Part shown: positions 50,601-56,089 of the stretch, in pieces
How the letters are laid out: each line of letters starts with the position of its first letter
Numbering within the stretch: the first letter of the stretch is position 1
Assembly: GCA_028829895.1 (NCBI GenBank)
Contig: CM054181.1
Span: forward strand, 113,241,860-113,305,859
DNA from: Sinotaia quadrata
Lineage: Eukaryota > Mollusca > Gastropoda > Architaenioglossa > Viviparidae
Reading direction: 5' to 3'
DNA length: 64,000 bases
Notes under the pieces: generated by a model
Told to the model about the DNA's origin: nothing
Databases searched by the model: none
What the model saw: the letters and a program-made list of their open reading frames with translations, nothing else
Made by a program: the position numbers and the translations under genes

Positions 50601-51670
50601 GTAAACAGCTAGGGGTGGGGGTTGCAGCATTTAATTCAGTTGTACATTGTATGCAGCAGGCAACATGGTACTGTTAGGACCGGTAGAAATGTCCTTTGTT
50701 ACTTTCTGCTTACCCCATCAAACTTTGCTTGCTTCTTGAGCCTTTACAGCTTTAGACAATTTTTGTTTCCTGAGCGACATTGTTAATTGCCAAGAGAAAC
50801 TAATTTTTTTTTTTATTAATACTGGGCACAAGGCCACACAAAAATCATTGGTGGCTATTTTGAAAATGTCCGAATTTTATATATAACCCATAGCAGCTGC
50901 TGTTTTAACCAATCAAAGCGATTTTCACTTTTGTACTATGTGACCTACACCACACAAGCACTTATAGTGAGTACACATGCTTTGAGGTGTTAAGAAACAT
51001 GCAGCAAACACTTTTTGAATAGTGGAATGCACTTTAATTCTATATATAAAACTGATTTAGTTTTTTGAAAATGGCAGGTATCATGATGCAAAGAGGACTT
51101 GCTTTTTTGAACACCAGTAGTTTGGAAAAACAACTTTATTTGCACAAAAGTGAAACACAATGTTTAGTAAGAAAACATGTATTTCTGCAAATGAAGATAT
51201 CAAAGCAAAAGTGAAAAACATAATTAAATAAGAAAAAAATTATTTCTTGTGCCGTATGTCCCTTAATTAATCTTTAGTTGAAGCAGTCCTTTGTATTGAC
51301 CACTTAAAGGCTGTGATGTTAATTTAATTTTTAGTCAGAGCAGTCCTTTGTATTGACCACTTAAAGGCTGTGATGTTAATTAATTTTTAGTCAGAACAGT
51401 CCTTTGTATTGACCTCTGTTACTGGGCACCTGCCTTTTTCTGCAAAAAAAATTTTGTAATTTGAATGGTGTTTTACAGGAATTGCGAGCAATCAACACAA
51501 TGATACGAATGGGTGAACCGAAGTCGCTCACTTCTCACAAACGCACGCTTGAAGTGGATCGTGATGAAGATTCATTAGACAGTCCACCCAAACAGGCATG
51601 TGTGCAAGGACATCCCTTTATGCGCCGACTACAAGACATCAGCCTAGATAGACAGAGCATGGCTTCTTAA
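7634..51670 (+). CDS. RBL1/RBL2-like: Retinoblastoma-like pocket protein, 23 coding exons, complete
   Basis: Joining 23 exons gives an open frame of 1,086 residues, close to human p107 (1,068) and p130 (1,139). Pocket proteins bind repressor E2F-DP dimers and the MuvB core in the nucleus, restrain cell-cycle genes, and are switched off by cyclin-CDK phosphorylation. Visible in order: N-terminal cyclin-fold region (about 50-290), pocket A (about 356-585) opening with PPTPLTGRRYL, spacer with RRLF at 661-664 (cyclin docking in p107/p130), pocket B (about 760-965) opening with KKTGSLALFFRK, and a C-terminal tail with SPLP, YISP and a basic end. Cys824, Tyr827, Lys831, Tyr947 and Asn948 align with RB Cys706, Tyr709, Lys713, Tyr756 and Asn757 of the LxCxE cleft. 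The start at 7634 has A at -3, G at +4 and an in-frame TAG at 7607. Invertebrates usually carry one RBL gene, so it is probably co-orthologous to both human genes. All introns are GT-AG; none was checked against transcripts. Confidence 0.95.
7772..7936 (+). other. Intron 1 (165 bp)
   Basis: GTTTGT to TTTACAG. Short, and close to the promoter. Confidence 0.9.
7937..8070 (+). CDS. Pocket protein exon 2 (residues 47-91)
   Basis: Opens after TTTACAG with GDQLHWLACALYEACRRS and continues to LTRLLRSAKF, the most recognisable N-terminal block of p107/p130. It ends with two bases (AG) of codon 91 before GTACTA. The intron before it is only 165 bp. Confidence 0.96.
8071..10930 (+). other. Intron 2 (2.9 kb), no other feature seen
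   Basis: AT-rich, CpG-poor sequence; for example, 10021-10320 holds one CpG by hand count. Open frames up to about 100 codons occur but none resembles a protein. Confidence 0.85.
10931..11131 (+). CDS. Pocket protein exon 3 (residues 91-158)
   Basis: The acceptor TTTCACCCAG|T restores frame and gives RSAKFSLIQFFSKMRKW, matching p107. The exon runs through RLERNFAVSTVIFKKYEPIF to RSRKQ, and AG|GTATTT splits an arginine codon. An upstream acceptor-like TTTGTAG ending at 10905 would add 25 nt and break the frame, so 10931 is preferred. Confidence 0.93.
11132..13336 (+). other. Intron 3 (2.2 kb), no other feature seen
   Basis: GTATTT to GGTTAG; AT-rich unique-looking sequence. Confidence 0.85.
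13337..13401 (+). CDS. Pocket protein exon 4 (residues 158-180)
   Basis: Short 65-nt exon between GGTTAG and GGTAAATA encoding RLPCSVNDVFNFAWVMFVQVK, matching the PCSV...FNF.W.LFV...KGN block of p107. It was too short to appear as an open frame and was placed by homology and phase. Confidence 0.93.
13402..13776 (+). other. Intron 4 (375 bp)
   Basis: GTAAAT donor and TTTTTTTTCAG acceptor; nothing else seen. Confidence 0.9.
13777..13902 (+). CDS. Pocket protein exon 5 (residues 180-222)
   Basis: After a long pyrimidine run and TTTCAG it encodes GNFPAISDDLVNSYHLLLCC and ends KPDFA, with one base of a glycine codon before GTAAAT. DDLVNSYHLLLCC is nearly invariant in p107/p130. Confidence 0.95.
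13903..15320 (+). other. Intron 5 (1.4 kb), no other feature seen
   Basis: GTAAAT to ATATGCAG. AT-rich, no recognisable repeat or ORF. Confidence 0.85.
15321..15481 (+). CDS. Pocket protein exon 6 (residues 222-275)
   Basis: Acceptor ACATATGCAG, donor AAG|GTATAG, phase 0 exit. Encodes GLPENFNSKDW, then PCLVEMLCQKHDGLVVEAK and IKEHWWKPHIKRLFERK, equivalent to the HDGL..EAK.IKEH..KPYI segment of human p107/p130. It completes the N-terminal cyclin-fold region. Confidence 0.95.
16652..17067. repeat. 208-bp tandem duplication, 2 near-identical copies
   Basis: GGTTACCATGCTAAATTGCT begins at 16652 and again at 16860. The copies run to ACTACTATGAA at 16859 and 17067 with only a few substitutions or 1-bp indels, so the duplication is recent. 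Confidence 0.95.
19180..19620. repeat. 41-bp minisatellite, diverged
   Basis: Units of the type GTGTCTTTTGTGATTATAC followed by TTAATACACAATATTGTAG. CTTAATAC recurs every ~41 bp in the central copies. At least six recognisable copies, decaying at both edges. Confidence 0.85.
21600..21664 (+). CDS. Pocket protein exon 7 (residues 276-297)
   Basis: A 65-nt exon between TATTTTCAG and GTAAGT. Encodes VLKGKAESLSSVLEIGNFEAN plus a split valine, equivalent to the human KLLKGKEE...GNF linker. It follows a 6.1-kb intron. The donor at 21665 is full consensus and keeps frame with exon 8. Confidence 0.88.
21665..22832 (+). other. Intron 7 (1.2 kb)
   Basis: GTAAGT to GGGTTTTAG; contains the short hAT-type element at 22288. 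Confidence 0.85.
22288..22466. mobile_element. Short hAT-type MITE, ~179 bp
   Basis: The ends are inverted: CAAGGTTCCTCAACC on the left, and CCACCTTTCTCAACC reading in from the right. They are flanked by ATTCAGTA (22280-22287) and ATTTAGTA (22467-22474), an 8-bp target duplication with one mismatch. The interior is rich in GGGGTTCC/GGGTTCC blocks. No coding content, so it would have depended on a transposase supplied in trans. Confidence 0.7.
22833..23007 (+). CDS. Pocket protein exon 8 (residues 297-355)
   Basis: Starts after GGGTTTTAG and encodes KSINNAYEEYVLSVGDFDER then IFLGEDAEEEIGTP, near-identical to p107/p130. It ends LKQHVEE before GTGAGA, phase 0. The donor opens the largest intron of the gene (11.2 kb). 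Confidence 0.95.
24380..24454. repeat. Perfect ~23-bp inverted repeat (hairpin)
   Basis: AAATTAATAACCTAAAAA on the left is matched by TTTTTAGGTTATTAATTT on the right, with a loop of about 28 nt. Arms are extended by A/T on both sides. Confidence 0.9.
24750..25410. repeat. 37-40-bp minisatellite, about 15 copies
   Basis: Unit TTGACTTTGTAGTGATTATT followed by TTATTGTACATGTTTGTA. Neighbouring copies at 24910 and 24947 are 37 bp apart; others vary by 1-3 bp. Every copy carries stop codons. Confidence 0.93.
25605..25825. repeat. 39-43-bp minisatellite, 5 copies
   Basis: Unit GTAAAACAGAATTAGTAAAG followed by AAAAGCTGTGCTTGAAGTC, with TTG insertions in some copies. Confidence 0.9.
27050..27350. 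repeat. 48-51-bp tandem repeat, about 6 copies
   Basis: Unit TTATTTGAGCCCGAGTTTAA followed by TGGTTTTACATAAATTACATC. TTGAGCCCGA recurs at 27211 and 27262 (51 bp); earlier copies are shorter. Confidence 0.9.
27600..27885. repeat. 39-bp minisatellite, about 6 copies, open reading frame
   Basis: Unit ATGACAAAACAATCCACACT followed by GTACTATCCCATATCAATC. Because 39 is a multiple of three, the + strand reads as repeated MTKQSTLYYPISI for 72 codons. This looks like a by-product of the period rather than a gene. Confidence 0.92.
28040..28260. repeat. Irregular ~25-bp tandem repeat
   Basis: TTAATAGATCCAGTACTACTG recurs with indels about eight times. Confidence 0.8.
29540..30260. repeat. 39/41-bp minisatellite, about 17 copies
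   Basis: Unit GAAGTGTTAGAGTTTAGGCG followed by either TTAGGTATCTTTCAGACCTTA (41 bp) or TTAGGTATTTTATATCTTA (39 bp). The two unit types are interspersed, showing higher-order shuffling. Confidence 0.95.
31655..31780. repeat. ~40-bp tandem repeat, 3 copies
   Basis: AGTAGCAAAGTTTTGAACGT followed by AGTCGTGTGCAG, with a diverged CGAGTGCAG copy. Confidence 0.8.
32040..32420. promoter_or_regulatory. CpG-dense segment in intron 8, possible internal promoter
   Basis: 32101-32400 contains 29 CpG dinucleotides by hand count, against one in 10021-10320. It includes ATGGCGG (YY1-like) at 32134 and a donor-like CCG|GTAAGG at 32105. Open frames of 122 codons (+, 32119-32487) and 140 codons (-, 31935-32357) overlap here and match no family I know, so I do not call a gene. 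Unmethylated promoters in animals often look like this, but there is no direct evidence of transcription. Confidence 0.35.
33183..33211. repeat. (GAAA)n short tract
   Basis: AAAGAAAGAAAGAAAGAAAG on the + strand. Confidence 0.9.
34080..34133. repeat. (CA)n microsatellite
   Basis: About 26 CA units in intron 8, 110 bp before exon 9. Confidence 0.97.
34246..34415 (+). CDS. Pocket protein exon 9, start of pocket A (residues 356-412)
   Basis: Acceptor TTTTTTCAG, donor AA|GTAAGC. Encodes TRTLAPPTPLTGRRYLKDKD and VTPVSTATQSVSRLQALLSG. The Thr-Pro at 363-364 corresponds to a conserved CDK-type site at the start of pocket A. First exon after the long intron 8. Confidence 0.95.
34416..36566 (+). other. 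Intron 9 (2.2 kb)
   Basis: GTAAGC to TGGCAG. Contains the (AAT)n tract at 35650; otherwise AT-rich with nothing recognised. Confidence 0.85.
35650..35700. repeat. (AAT)n microsatellite
   Basis: About 16 AAT units with one single-base slip. Confidence 0.95.
36567..36648 (+). CDS. Pocket protein exon 10 (residues 412-439)
   Basis: Small exon (82 nt) bounded by TGGCAG and GTGAGA, encoding QCSQNLHNEVTSRVKEMGEM and then FCTHYVQ. It aligns with the human C.R.....I..RLKEMFE.YSQHF region of pocket A. A second AG four bases downstream would shift frame and is not used here. Confidence 0.88.
36920..38702. mobile_element. Pogo/Tc1-type DNA element with internal duplication, ~1.8 kb
   Basis: Left end CAATCGAACCTGGATATGTC; right end reverse-complemented CAGTCGAACCCACTTATCTC. 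A TA dinucleotide flanks each side, as for Tc1/mariner-pogo elements. Inside, several blocks occur twice in direct order: TTCTCCAACATTG...GAGTCATTTTG at 37498-37622 and 37970-38086, and GGTTACTTCAAAAG...AGCCAG at 37650 and 38291. It therefore looks like two overlapping copies of one element. A separate GA-tailed repeat is nested in the second copy. No intact transposase was seen. Confidence 0.65.
38095..38280 (-). repeat. GA-tailed dispersed repeat, copy 2, nested
   Basis: The reverse complement carries GGTTGAGGCTGTGTGCC, CCTGTTTCACCCCCTTCC and GAAGCAAACCAAGA, and ends GAGTGAGTGAGAGAGAAAC, matching copy 1 at 5909-6157. It interrupts the second half of the pogo-like element; the first half lacks it at the matching place, so this insertion is younger. 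Confidence 0.65.
39010..39150. repeat. GA-rich low-complexity tract
   Basis: Imperfect AGAGAGAAAGG-type sequence in intron 10. Confidence 0.85.
39220..39330. repeat. ~48-bp tandem repeat, 2-3 copies
   Basis: AGGAGATATTGTAAAAATTA followed by ATAATTAACCACAGTGATAG, repeated with few changes. Confidence 0.88.
39644..39796 (+). CDS. Pocket protein exon 11 (residues 440-490)
   Basis: Acceptor CAATTTTAG, donor TCT|GTAAGT, phase 0 both sides. Encodes IDFARKRLQLGESLYYKTLE and a lysine-rich stretch, equivalent to FAVNRLKLAEILYYKILE in p107 pocket A. Confidence 0.93.
39797..41007 (+). other. Intron 11 (1.2 kb), no other feature seen
   Basis: GTAAGT to TTTCCAAG; AT-rich. Confidence 0.85.
41008..41090 (+). 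CDS. Pocket protein exon 12 (residues 491-518)
   Basis: 83-nt exon after TTCCAAG encoding GLLSHDLFHRSLFACCLEIV then IFSYNSQ and a split arginine before GTGAGC. FHRSL.ACCLE is a signature of pocket A. Confidence 0.94.
41722..42539 (+). mobile_element. Internally deleted hAT transposon, 818 bp
   Basis: Terminal inverted repeats CAGGGGTGCACAAACT on the left and CAGTGGTGCACAAACT reading in from the right. An 8-bp target duplication flanks it: ATTTAGTA at 41714-41721 and ATTTAGAA at 42540-42547. GGCCCGCGG-like subterminal sequence is present on the left. Coding remnants of both ends of a hAT transposase lie inside (next entry). A deletion derivative of an autonomous element, now fixed in intron 12. 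Confidence 0.88.
42066..42328 (+). pseudogene. hAT transposase remnant, N-terminus joined to C-terminal dimerisation region
   Basis: An ATG at 42066 opens MASNRKRKVDKENQQF and stops at 42194. In another frame, 42164-42328 reads CCKQAFSQMKLNKS then LTDDNLEAISHLS, the conserved end of the hAT dimerisation domain (C...FS.MK..KS...LTD..L), ending in a natural stop. The whole middle, including the catalytic core, is missing, so it cannot be active. Confidence 0.8.
42937..43057 (+). CDS. Pocket protein exon 13 (residues 518-558)
   Basis: After ATTTCTTTAG encodes FPWIVDIFEVSPYHFYKVVE and IIIRAEEGLSRDVVKHLNH, matching p107/p130 (FYKVIE..IR.E.GL.R..VKHLN). Donor CAT|GTAATA, phase 0. Confidence 0.95.
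43058..43438 (+). other. Intron 13 (381 bp)
   Basis: GTAATA to ATATTACAG; nothing else seen. Confidence 0.88.
43439..43534 (+). CDS. Pocket protein exon 14, end of pocket A (residues 559-590)
   Basis: Acceptor ATATTACAG, donor GAT|GTGAGT. Encodes IEESILECHAWKNDSPLWEG and IRDSSPVPSCED, equivalent to IEEQIL..LAW...S.LWE.I.D in vertebrates. The following intron is 113 bp. Confidence 0.94.
43648..43780 (+). CDS. Pocket protein exon 15, spacer (residues 591-635)
   Basis: Begins after TGGATAG and encodes a proline-, serine- and arginine-rich spacer (VTPSTLPPEARVTAV...) ending with one base of a proline codon before GTAATT. The spacer is poorly conserved, so support comes from phase continuity and open frame. 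VTPS, at the N-terminus, is a CDK-like Thr-Pro. Confidence 0.85.
43781..44150 (+). other. Intron 15 (370 bp)
   Basis: GTAATT to TTGGTCTCAG; nothing else seen. Reading through the donor continues open for about 65 codons with no homology. Confidence 0.85.
44151..44428 (+). CDS. Pocket protein exon 16, cyclin-docking spacer (residues 635-727)
   Basis: Longest exon (278 nt). Encodes GSAKRRLFAP: RRLF at residues 661-664 matches the RxL cyclin A/E docking motif of p107 and p130. Several Ser-Pro and Thr-Pro pairs precede it (QSPT, SSPQ), and a seven-glutamine run lies at 704-710. Acceptor TTGGTCTCAG, donor CAG|GTAATA. Confidence 0.94.
44429..45187 (+). other. Intron 16 (759 bp)
   Basis: GTAATA to TTATTGTAG; AT-rich, nothing else seen. 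Confidence 0.88.
45188..45319 (+). CDS. Pocket protein exon 17, start of pocket B (residues 728-771)
   Basis: Encodes a hydrophobic/threonine-rich strand (SLIPMIVQSAGGNVTSITA) like the GITFFPVQVN...TATVT region of the p130 spacer, then KKTGSLALFFRK, the entry to pocket B. Acceptor ATTGTAG, donor AAG|GTATCC. Confidence 0.94.
45502..45753 (+). CDS. Pocket protein exon 18, pocket B core (residues 772-855)
   Basis: 252 nt, phase 0 at both ends. Encodes VYHLAGVRLRELC, then DRHLDQLLMCSVYVMAKVTE and FQDIMKCYRFQPQAQSH. Cys824, Tyr827 and Lys831 align with RB Cys706, Tyr709 and Lys713, which form the LxCxE cleft. This is the most conserved exon of the gene. Confidence 0.97.
45754..46834 (+). other. 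Intron 18 (1.1 kb)
   Basis: GTAAGT to GGTGTAG. Contains the irregular tandem repeat at 46420-46700. Confidence 0.88.
46420..46700. repeat. Irregular ~60-70-bp tandem repeat, 4 copies
   Basis: Built from GCAGTACAATACTGGCATGA, AAGGAATTG and TAGTGTTGGCATGAAC blocks that alternate. Confidence 0.85.
46835..46967 (+). CDS. Pocket protein exon 19, pocket B insertion (residues 856-900)
   Basis: Starts VYRSVLLSSRRH, matching VYRSVL in p107/p130, then becomes a Ser/Gly-rich low-complexity run (GSSNGSGSGTSRSSSP) and a charged tail. This is the B-domain insertion characteristic of p107/p130 and absent from RB1. Acceptor GTGTAG, donor AGGA|GTAAGT. Confidence 0.93.
46968..47536 (+). other. Intron 19 (569 bp)
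   Basis: GTAAGT to GATGGCAG; a 98-codon open frame inside has no homology I recognise. Confidence 0.85.
47537..47685 (+). CDS. Pocket protein exon 20 (residues 900-949)
   Basis: Contains RSSSTLPVPHPNSQPPTPTR, closely matching p130 (RSSSTLPVPQPSSAPPTPTR) and absent from p107. It then gives EERGDLIQFYNK, with Tyr947-Asn948 aligning with RB Tyr756-Asn757. The first two bases complete a lysine codon. Several AGs occur at the acceptor (GGCAGAGAG), so the exact 5' edge is slightly less certain. Confidence 0.92.
47686..48726 (+). other. Intron 20 (1.0 kb)
   Basis: GTTTGT to TTTTAAAAG; contains a LINE 3' fragment on the minus strand. Confidence 0.85.
47990..48300 (-). mobile_element. LINE 3'-end fragment (C-terminus of reverse transcriptase protein)
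   Basis: The minus strand reads AEVIPVVIGALGNIT and then APLLKVALLGSAHILRKTLD before a stop near 48017. IPVV(I/V)GALG...ALLG(T/S)A.ILRK.L is the recurrent C-terminal motif of many invertebrate non-LTR retrotransposon polyproteins. Only this tail is left, as expected from a 5'-truncated insertion. A short internal duplication (LEGYLNNLEGYLNKL) is visible. The clade cannot be assigned. Confidence 0.65.
48727..48786 (+). CDS. Pocket protein exon 21 (residues 950-969)
   Basis: A 60-nt exon between TTTTAAAAG and GTAAGT encoding VFIDRLRKFALKFSTQNLSG, the last pocket B helix (compare IYVGRVKSFALKYDLAN in p107). Confidence 0.92.
48787..49593 (+). other. Intron 21 (807 bp)
   Basis: GTAAGT to ATCTCACAG; AT-rich, nothing else seen. 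Confidence 0.88.
49594..49755 (+). CDS. Pocket protein exon 22, C-terminal domain (residues 970-1023)
   Basis: Encodes DQPKLSPLPQM, then YEVYISPHR and NKSPAK. These Ser-Pro sites correspond to PPLSP.P, YISPHK and SPSK in p107/p130, targets of CDKs in the C-terminal E2F-binding tail. Acceptor ATCTCACAG, donor AAG|GTGAGA. Confidence 0.95.
49756..51478 (+). other. Intron 22 (1.7 kb)
   Basis: GTGAGA to TTTTACAG. Contains the three-copy repeat at 51250-51420. Confidence 0.88.
51250..51420. repeat. ~60-bp tandem repeat, 3 copies
   Basis: GTCAGAGCAGTCCTTTGTAT followed by TGACCACTTAAAGGCTGTGATG; nearly identical copies just before the terminal exon. Confidence 0.92.
51479..51670 (+). CDS. Pocket protein exon 23, terminal coding exon (residues 1024-1086)
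   Basis: After TTTTACAG encodes ELRAINTMIRMGE, an acidic patch, SPPKQACVQ and MRRLQDISLDRQSMAS, then TAA at 51668-51670. It matches the p107/p130 end (LK.INNMIR.GE ... SPAKR.C ... LL.RLQDV...R). The C-terminus is complete. Confidence 0.96.
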   Translation, partial: ELRAINTMIRMGEPKSLTSHKRTLEVDRDEDSLDSPPKQACVQGHPFMRRLQDISLDRQSMAS

Positions 51671-51940
51671 TGATCAGACCAAATGTGTAAGCCTGACATG
51701 ACTCAGGCCTGGACAGTGTAAAAAAAAATTCTTGGGATTTTGTAAATGGATGGCGGTAAGAATGTGTAAAATGACTCCAGTGATTTGATTGCTCGATACA
51801 AGATATTTGTATATAATGTGAGGTGGCGGCTTCTGTGCTGTGGATGGCATTACCTCTTGCTTTTGATACAAGAGGAAAGTTTTGGAAAATTATTTTATGC
51901 TTATTCGTAGAAATAAACCAGCAAGACTTTTTGGTCTCTT
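51671..51940 (+). other. Probable 3' UTR of the pocket-protein gene
   Basis: Follows the TAA directly, has no coding potential and reaches an AATAAA at 51912 followed by a T-rich stretch. A longer alternative 3' UTR is possible because further hexamers occur downstream. Confidence 0.6.
51912..51917 (+). terminator. Polyadenylation signal AATAAA
   Basis: First canonical hexamer after the stop codon (242 bp away), followed about 20 bp later by T/G-rich TTTTTGGTCTCTTTTG, a plausible downstream element. Confidence 0.6.
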
Positions 51941-53420
51941 TTGCCCCTTTTAATGTACTCAGTTCTTAAGGATTCATTTTATTAGGATTCCATTGTCCTC
52001 AGGATGCTCAGCATTGCAAGTGGGAGAGAGGGAGGGAGGTAGAGGAAGGCAATTCCATTTGGAAACAAATAGCTTATGTTCTTTTAAGATAACTTTTTTC
52101 AAAGAATCCACAAAGCATATTTATGAAAAGAAAGAAAGATATATAAAGAAATCAGAACAATAAAAATGAATATCTATAGTTATGAAACCAATCAAACAAA
52201 TAACTCATGACAGTATGTGACTTAAATTAGGAGTAGAGTGCAACTGCTGGCTCACTCACTGATAATGCATCAGCATATTACTGGATGTTTGGTAAACTAT
52301 GACTTGAGTGTTGAATTGGGGTAGGTGTGGGGGGAATGGCTATAAACAGTATTAAATAATTACTTTTTCTTAGGTGATTTAGTTTTAATTCTTAGTAATG
52401 GTCACATATAATAAATTTACTCTGCCACCTATCCCATAATATACAACTATTTTTATGGCATATGTGTCATCAAAGAAAATAACAATTAATATGAAAAATA
52501 GATGAGAAAAAGGAATTAAAACAAAGTACAAGCATATGATTAAATTCTCTTGTACATATTTAAACACACAGTAACACAAAAAGAGTGGATCTTTATATTG
52601 CTTTAATAAGATACCAGTTCATGTTCATAAAAAAAACCAACTTTAACCTGTCCCCTGTACGGTAGTTTAAGGCTATATAGCAGCATTCTGCTGAGTATTA
52701 AATGTGTTGGGAACAAGGCCTACATTAGAAGAACAATTGTAAGGGGCTTAACTCTTGCCACATGACTAATAAAAAATATATGCTGGTAGCAGCATAGAAC
52801 ACACACATTTAACATGAAACTTCTATCAGTTTTCTTATAGTGTTCATATTCTTCAGCTTTATATAATTTTTCCTTAGAAAGAATACAAAGAGAATATAAG
52901 TTAGTTAATCATAAGAGTAGACAATATATTGACTGTGAATAAAATCCATTGCTTGACGCTCAGACAGACTGTAGCAAAGTCTGATTTGGATGAAGTGAGC
53001 GGGGAGATTGATTTGAAAAGATGTGTAGAGCTTTGCAAAGAAGCTGCCTGTAAATGTACACTGAGGGGTGGGCAAAATAAAAAAAAGAAAACTTGAAAAT
53101 TGTTTTAACAGCTAAATACTTTTTTTTTCTTCTAAAATCAACTCTCATTTCATTACTGCACTAATTATCAATGAATTAGTAGTGAAGACTGAACTCCATA
53201 TGACTAAAGAGACGCTTACCATTAGATTTTGAAAGGTTATGACTTAACATCTGCTTTCAGTAATATTAAGTATTGGAAATAAAGGAACACCAACTCACAA
53301 CCAGTACCCACAGCATCGGTTGCTCAAGATAGTGGTCATGAAATGTTACAGTCATTCATGACTGGTATGACTGTACTATTGTTTAGTTTATATATTCTAT
53401 CTTATTTACCTTATGTTCTT
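51941..53420. other. Intergenic, no gene seen
   Basis: AT-rich sequence with stop codons in all frames and no recognised repeat. It could include an alternative longer 3' UTR. Confidence 0.7.
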
Positions 53421-53429
53421 CAGAATATT

Positions 53430-54300
53430 GATAAAGCATATACTGGATGGCTCTTTAACAGATAGTTGATAAAGAATATGCTGAGTGGCTCTTTTACTGA
53501 CTGTAAAGTATAAAGTATGTGCTAGGTGGCTCTTTTACTGACAGTTGATAAAGTATGTGCTGGGTGGCTCTATCAGAGTGTTAATAAAGTGTTGGGTAGC
53601 TTTTGTGCAGAATGTTGATAAAATGTGTTGGATGGCTCTTTTACAGAATGTTGAAATGGTTTATGCTGGGTGGCTTTTTTACAGAATGTTGAAATGGTGT
53701 ATGCTGGGAGGCTGCCTATTTTGTGCTGGGTAGCTCTCTTTCAGAATGTTCATAAAACTTGTGTTGATGGCTTTTTACAGATTGAGGTAAATATGAAGGG
53801 TGGCTCTGTTACAGATTGAGAATAAAGTGTGAAGGGTGGCTCTGTTACAGATTGAAGATAAAGTGTGAAGGGTGGCTCTGTTACAGATTGAGAATAAAGT
53901 GTGAAGGGTGGCTCTGTTACAGATTGAAGATAAAGTGTGAAGGGTGGCTCTGTTACAGATTGAGAATAAAGTGTGAAGTGTGGCTCTGTTACAGATTGAG
54001 AATAAAGCGTGAAGGGTGGCTCTGTTACAGATTGAGAATAAAGTGTGAAGGGTGGTTCTGTTACAGATTGAGGACAAAGTGTGAAGGATGGTCTGTTACA
54101 GATTGAGGACAAATGTGATGGGTGGCTTTGTTACAGATTGAGGATAAAGTGGTACATGATTCTCTTATAGATCAGGATAAGTGTGATGGGTGTTGCTGTT
54201 ATGGATTGAGGATCAAGTGTACTTTCAAAGATTGATTGTACTGTTAAAGATTGAAGATAAAGTGTGCTGGGTGGCTCTGTTAAGATAAAAAGCATGTGCT
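53430..54300. repeat. 36-38-bp minisatellite array, about 20 copies
   Basis: In the central part (53800-54110) the unit is exactly 36 bp: GAGAATAAAGTGTGAAGGGT followed by GGCTCTGTTACAGATT. Flanking units are longer and more diverged. Because the period is divisible by three, both strands stay open (IKCEGWLCYRLR on +, SVTEPPFTLYSQ on -). I do not treat either as a gene. Confidence 0.95.
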
Positions 54301-56085
54301 AAAGTGACTGTTGAAGAAACAGTATTGATATAGCATATGTTGGGTAGATACGATGCATGAAATTTGTGCAGAATTATACTAGGATGTGTGTTTTTAATTT
54401 AAATTTGACATTGTAACGAAAGTGTGTGTGACTGGTAAGATTAAGTTATAAATAAATAAATATATATTTTTTATTTTTAATAAGTGCTTTTGCACATTAT
54501 GATTATAACATATTTCATACCAATAAAAATGCAAAGGAGCTTTTTTGAAAGAATTGGTTTGAAATAAGAAATAAACTACCAGCCATTCACTAGTAAAGAA
54601 TGAGTTCTTTGGCTATTTTTCTTTTAATTTTTTTTATGTTTTATGAACATATGGTATTATGTTTTTATTTTGGATTTAACTTTTTATGAAATTGGAAATG
54701 TTTTTCTCAAGTTGGCAAAGAGAAAATGAAAAATTAAAATACGTTTTTCTGGTATTCAACTGAACAGTGATAGATGGAAATTGGAAGTTATGAATGAATT
54801 AGTATTAACATTCAAATAACTGAATTCTCATGACCCTTAAGGAAATTGCATTCTGTTTGGCTTTGGCTGAAGCCAAGACACTAGAGTAACGTTACAGTGA
54901 AGAGACTTTGTAAGTTCTTTAAATGAGAATAACATTTCATAGATTTCTTATTTTTTAAAAAACACCCTAAAAAAATAATAATAAAAAATAATGTTATATT
55001 ATTTTGCATGATTTTATATGAATTTAGAAACAAAATGAAATCTTGTAGATTATTTTTACAAAAATGTGAGCGATAACAGCAAAAATAGAATTGATTAAAA
55101 AGAATTGTGTTAAACACTTTTTTTTTTTCAAACCTTGACTGATTCTATGTAAAGAATATTTACACAGTGTATTGTGTAAACAATTTTGTATTGACATTTA
55201 CTGTTCCTGTGATCTCAATTGTTTTTATAAAATTAAACCATATTTTGAAACAATGAGACTAGTTTCTGATGTTACACTTGATAAGAATAAAATCTTTTTT
55301 CAACATAACTTTATTGTGGTTTTATATACAAATTGACCTGACTGTAAATGTATTCATAAAGATAAAACAACCTGTTCCTATGAAGAAGTTAAAATATATA
55401 TTTTTATAAAATAATAGTACACAAATTGCCATTATTAATTTTTAAAAAGAAAGAGGAAAAAGTTATGTTTTAGTTCATGTCAGAAATATAGCTAAAATTA
55501 TTTATTGTATATATTGTCAAACACATGCACACATACACACGCACACACACAGTCTCTGGACTCTTGCTTTACAGTTAAGCTCAGCATGCAATCAAATCAC
55601 TTTATGATTGACTCTCCATAATAAAATAAGGTTAACTCTACAGTAAGAATGCACTTTATGGTAGGTTTATAATTGCCTGAAATCACTGTATTACTTTCTT
55701 CACATTACAAGATTCCATGATACAATATAGAATCTCTAGAACAGATAAATATTGTAATGCAATATGAACATGTTTATATTTTATATAGATGTATGTGAGG
55801 AATAGGTGTTACTAACTTTTCCTGGTAGTTGCTACCCTAGAGGGATACTTTATACTTTATTCAATATAGGGCATGATAAAAAAAAGAATTATTCATTTTT
55901 GTAATGACAGTTATGTCAATGATGGCAATGGGTGGTTAGTGGGTGACTGTAACATTGGAAACACTATTGAAGAAGGAAATACTCTTAACAAAATCGATAT
56001 TGTTGACAGTGGGCTACTTGCTGGGAGAACTACCTTGGTGATAACACATTTGTAAGCAACTGTTAACATTTTTGGCTGAACTTAG
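54301..56085. other. Intergenic, no gene seen
   Basis: AT-rich, with a short degenerate CA tract near 55520. A 60-codon frame at 55873-56055 has no recognisable homology. Confidence 0.7.
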
Positions 56086-56089
56086 CAAA

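Noticed and set aside
53750..54112. 120-codon minus-strand frame with 12-residue repeats (SVTEPPFTLYSQ)
   Set aside because: Both strands are open only because the minisatellite period is 36 bp. No signal peptide, splice context or non-repetitive part supports a gene.
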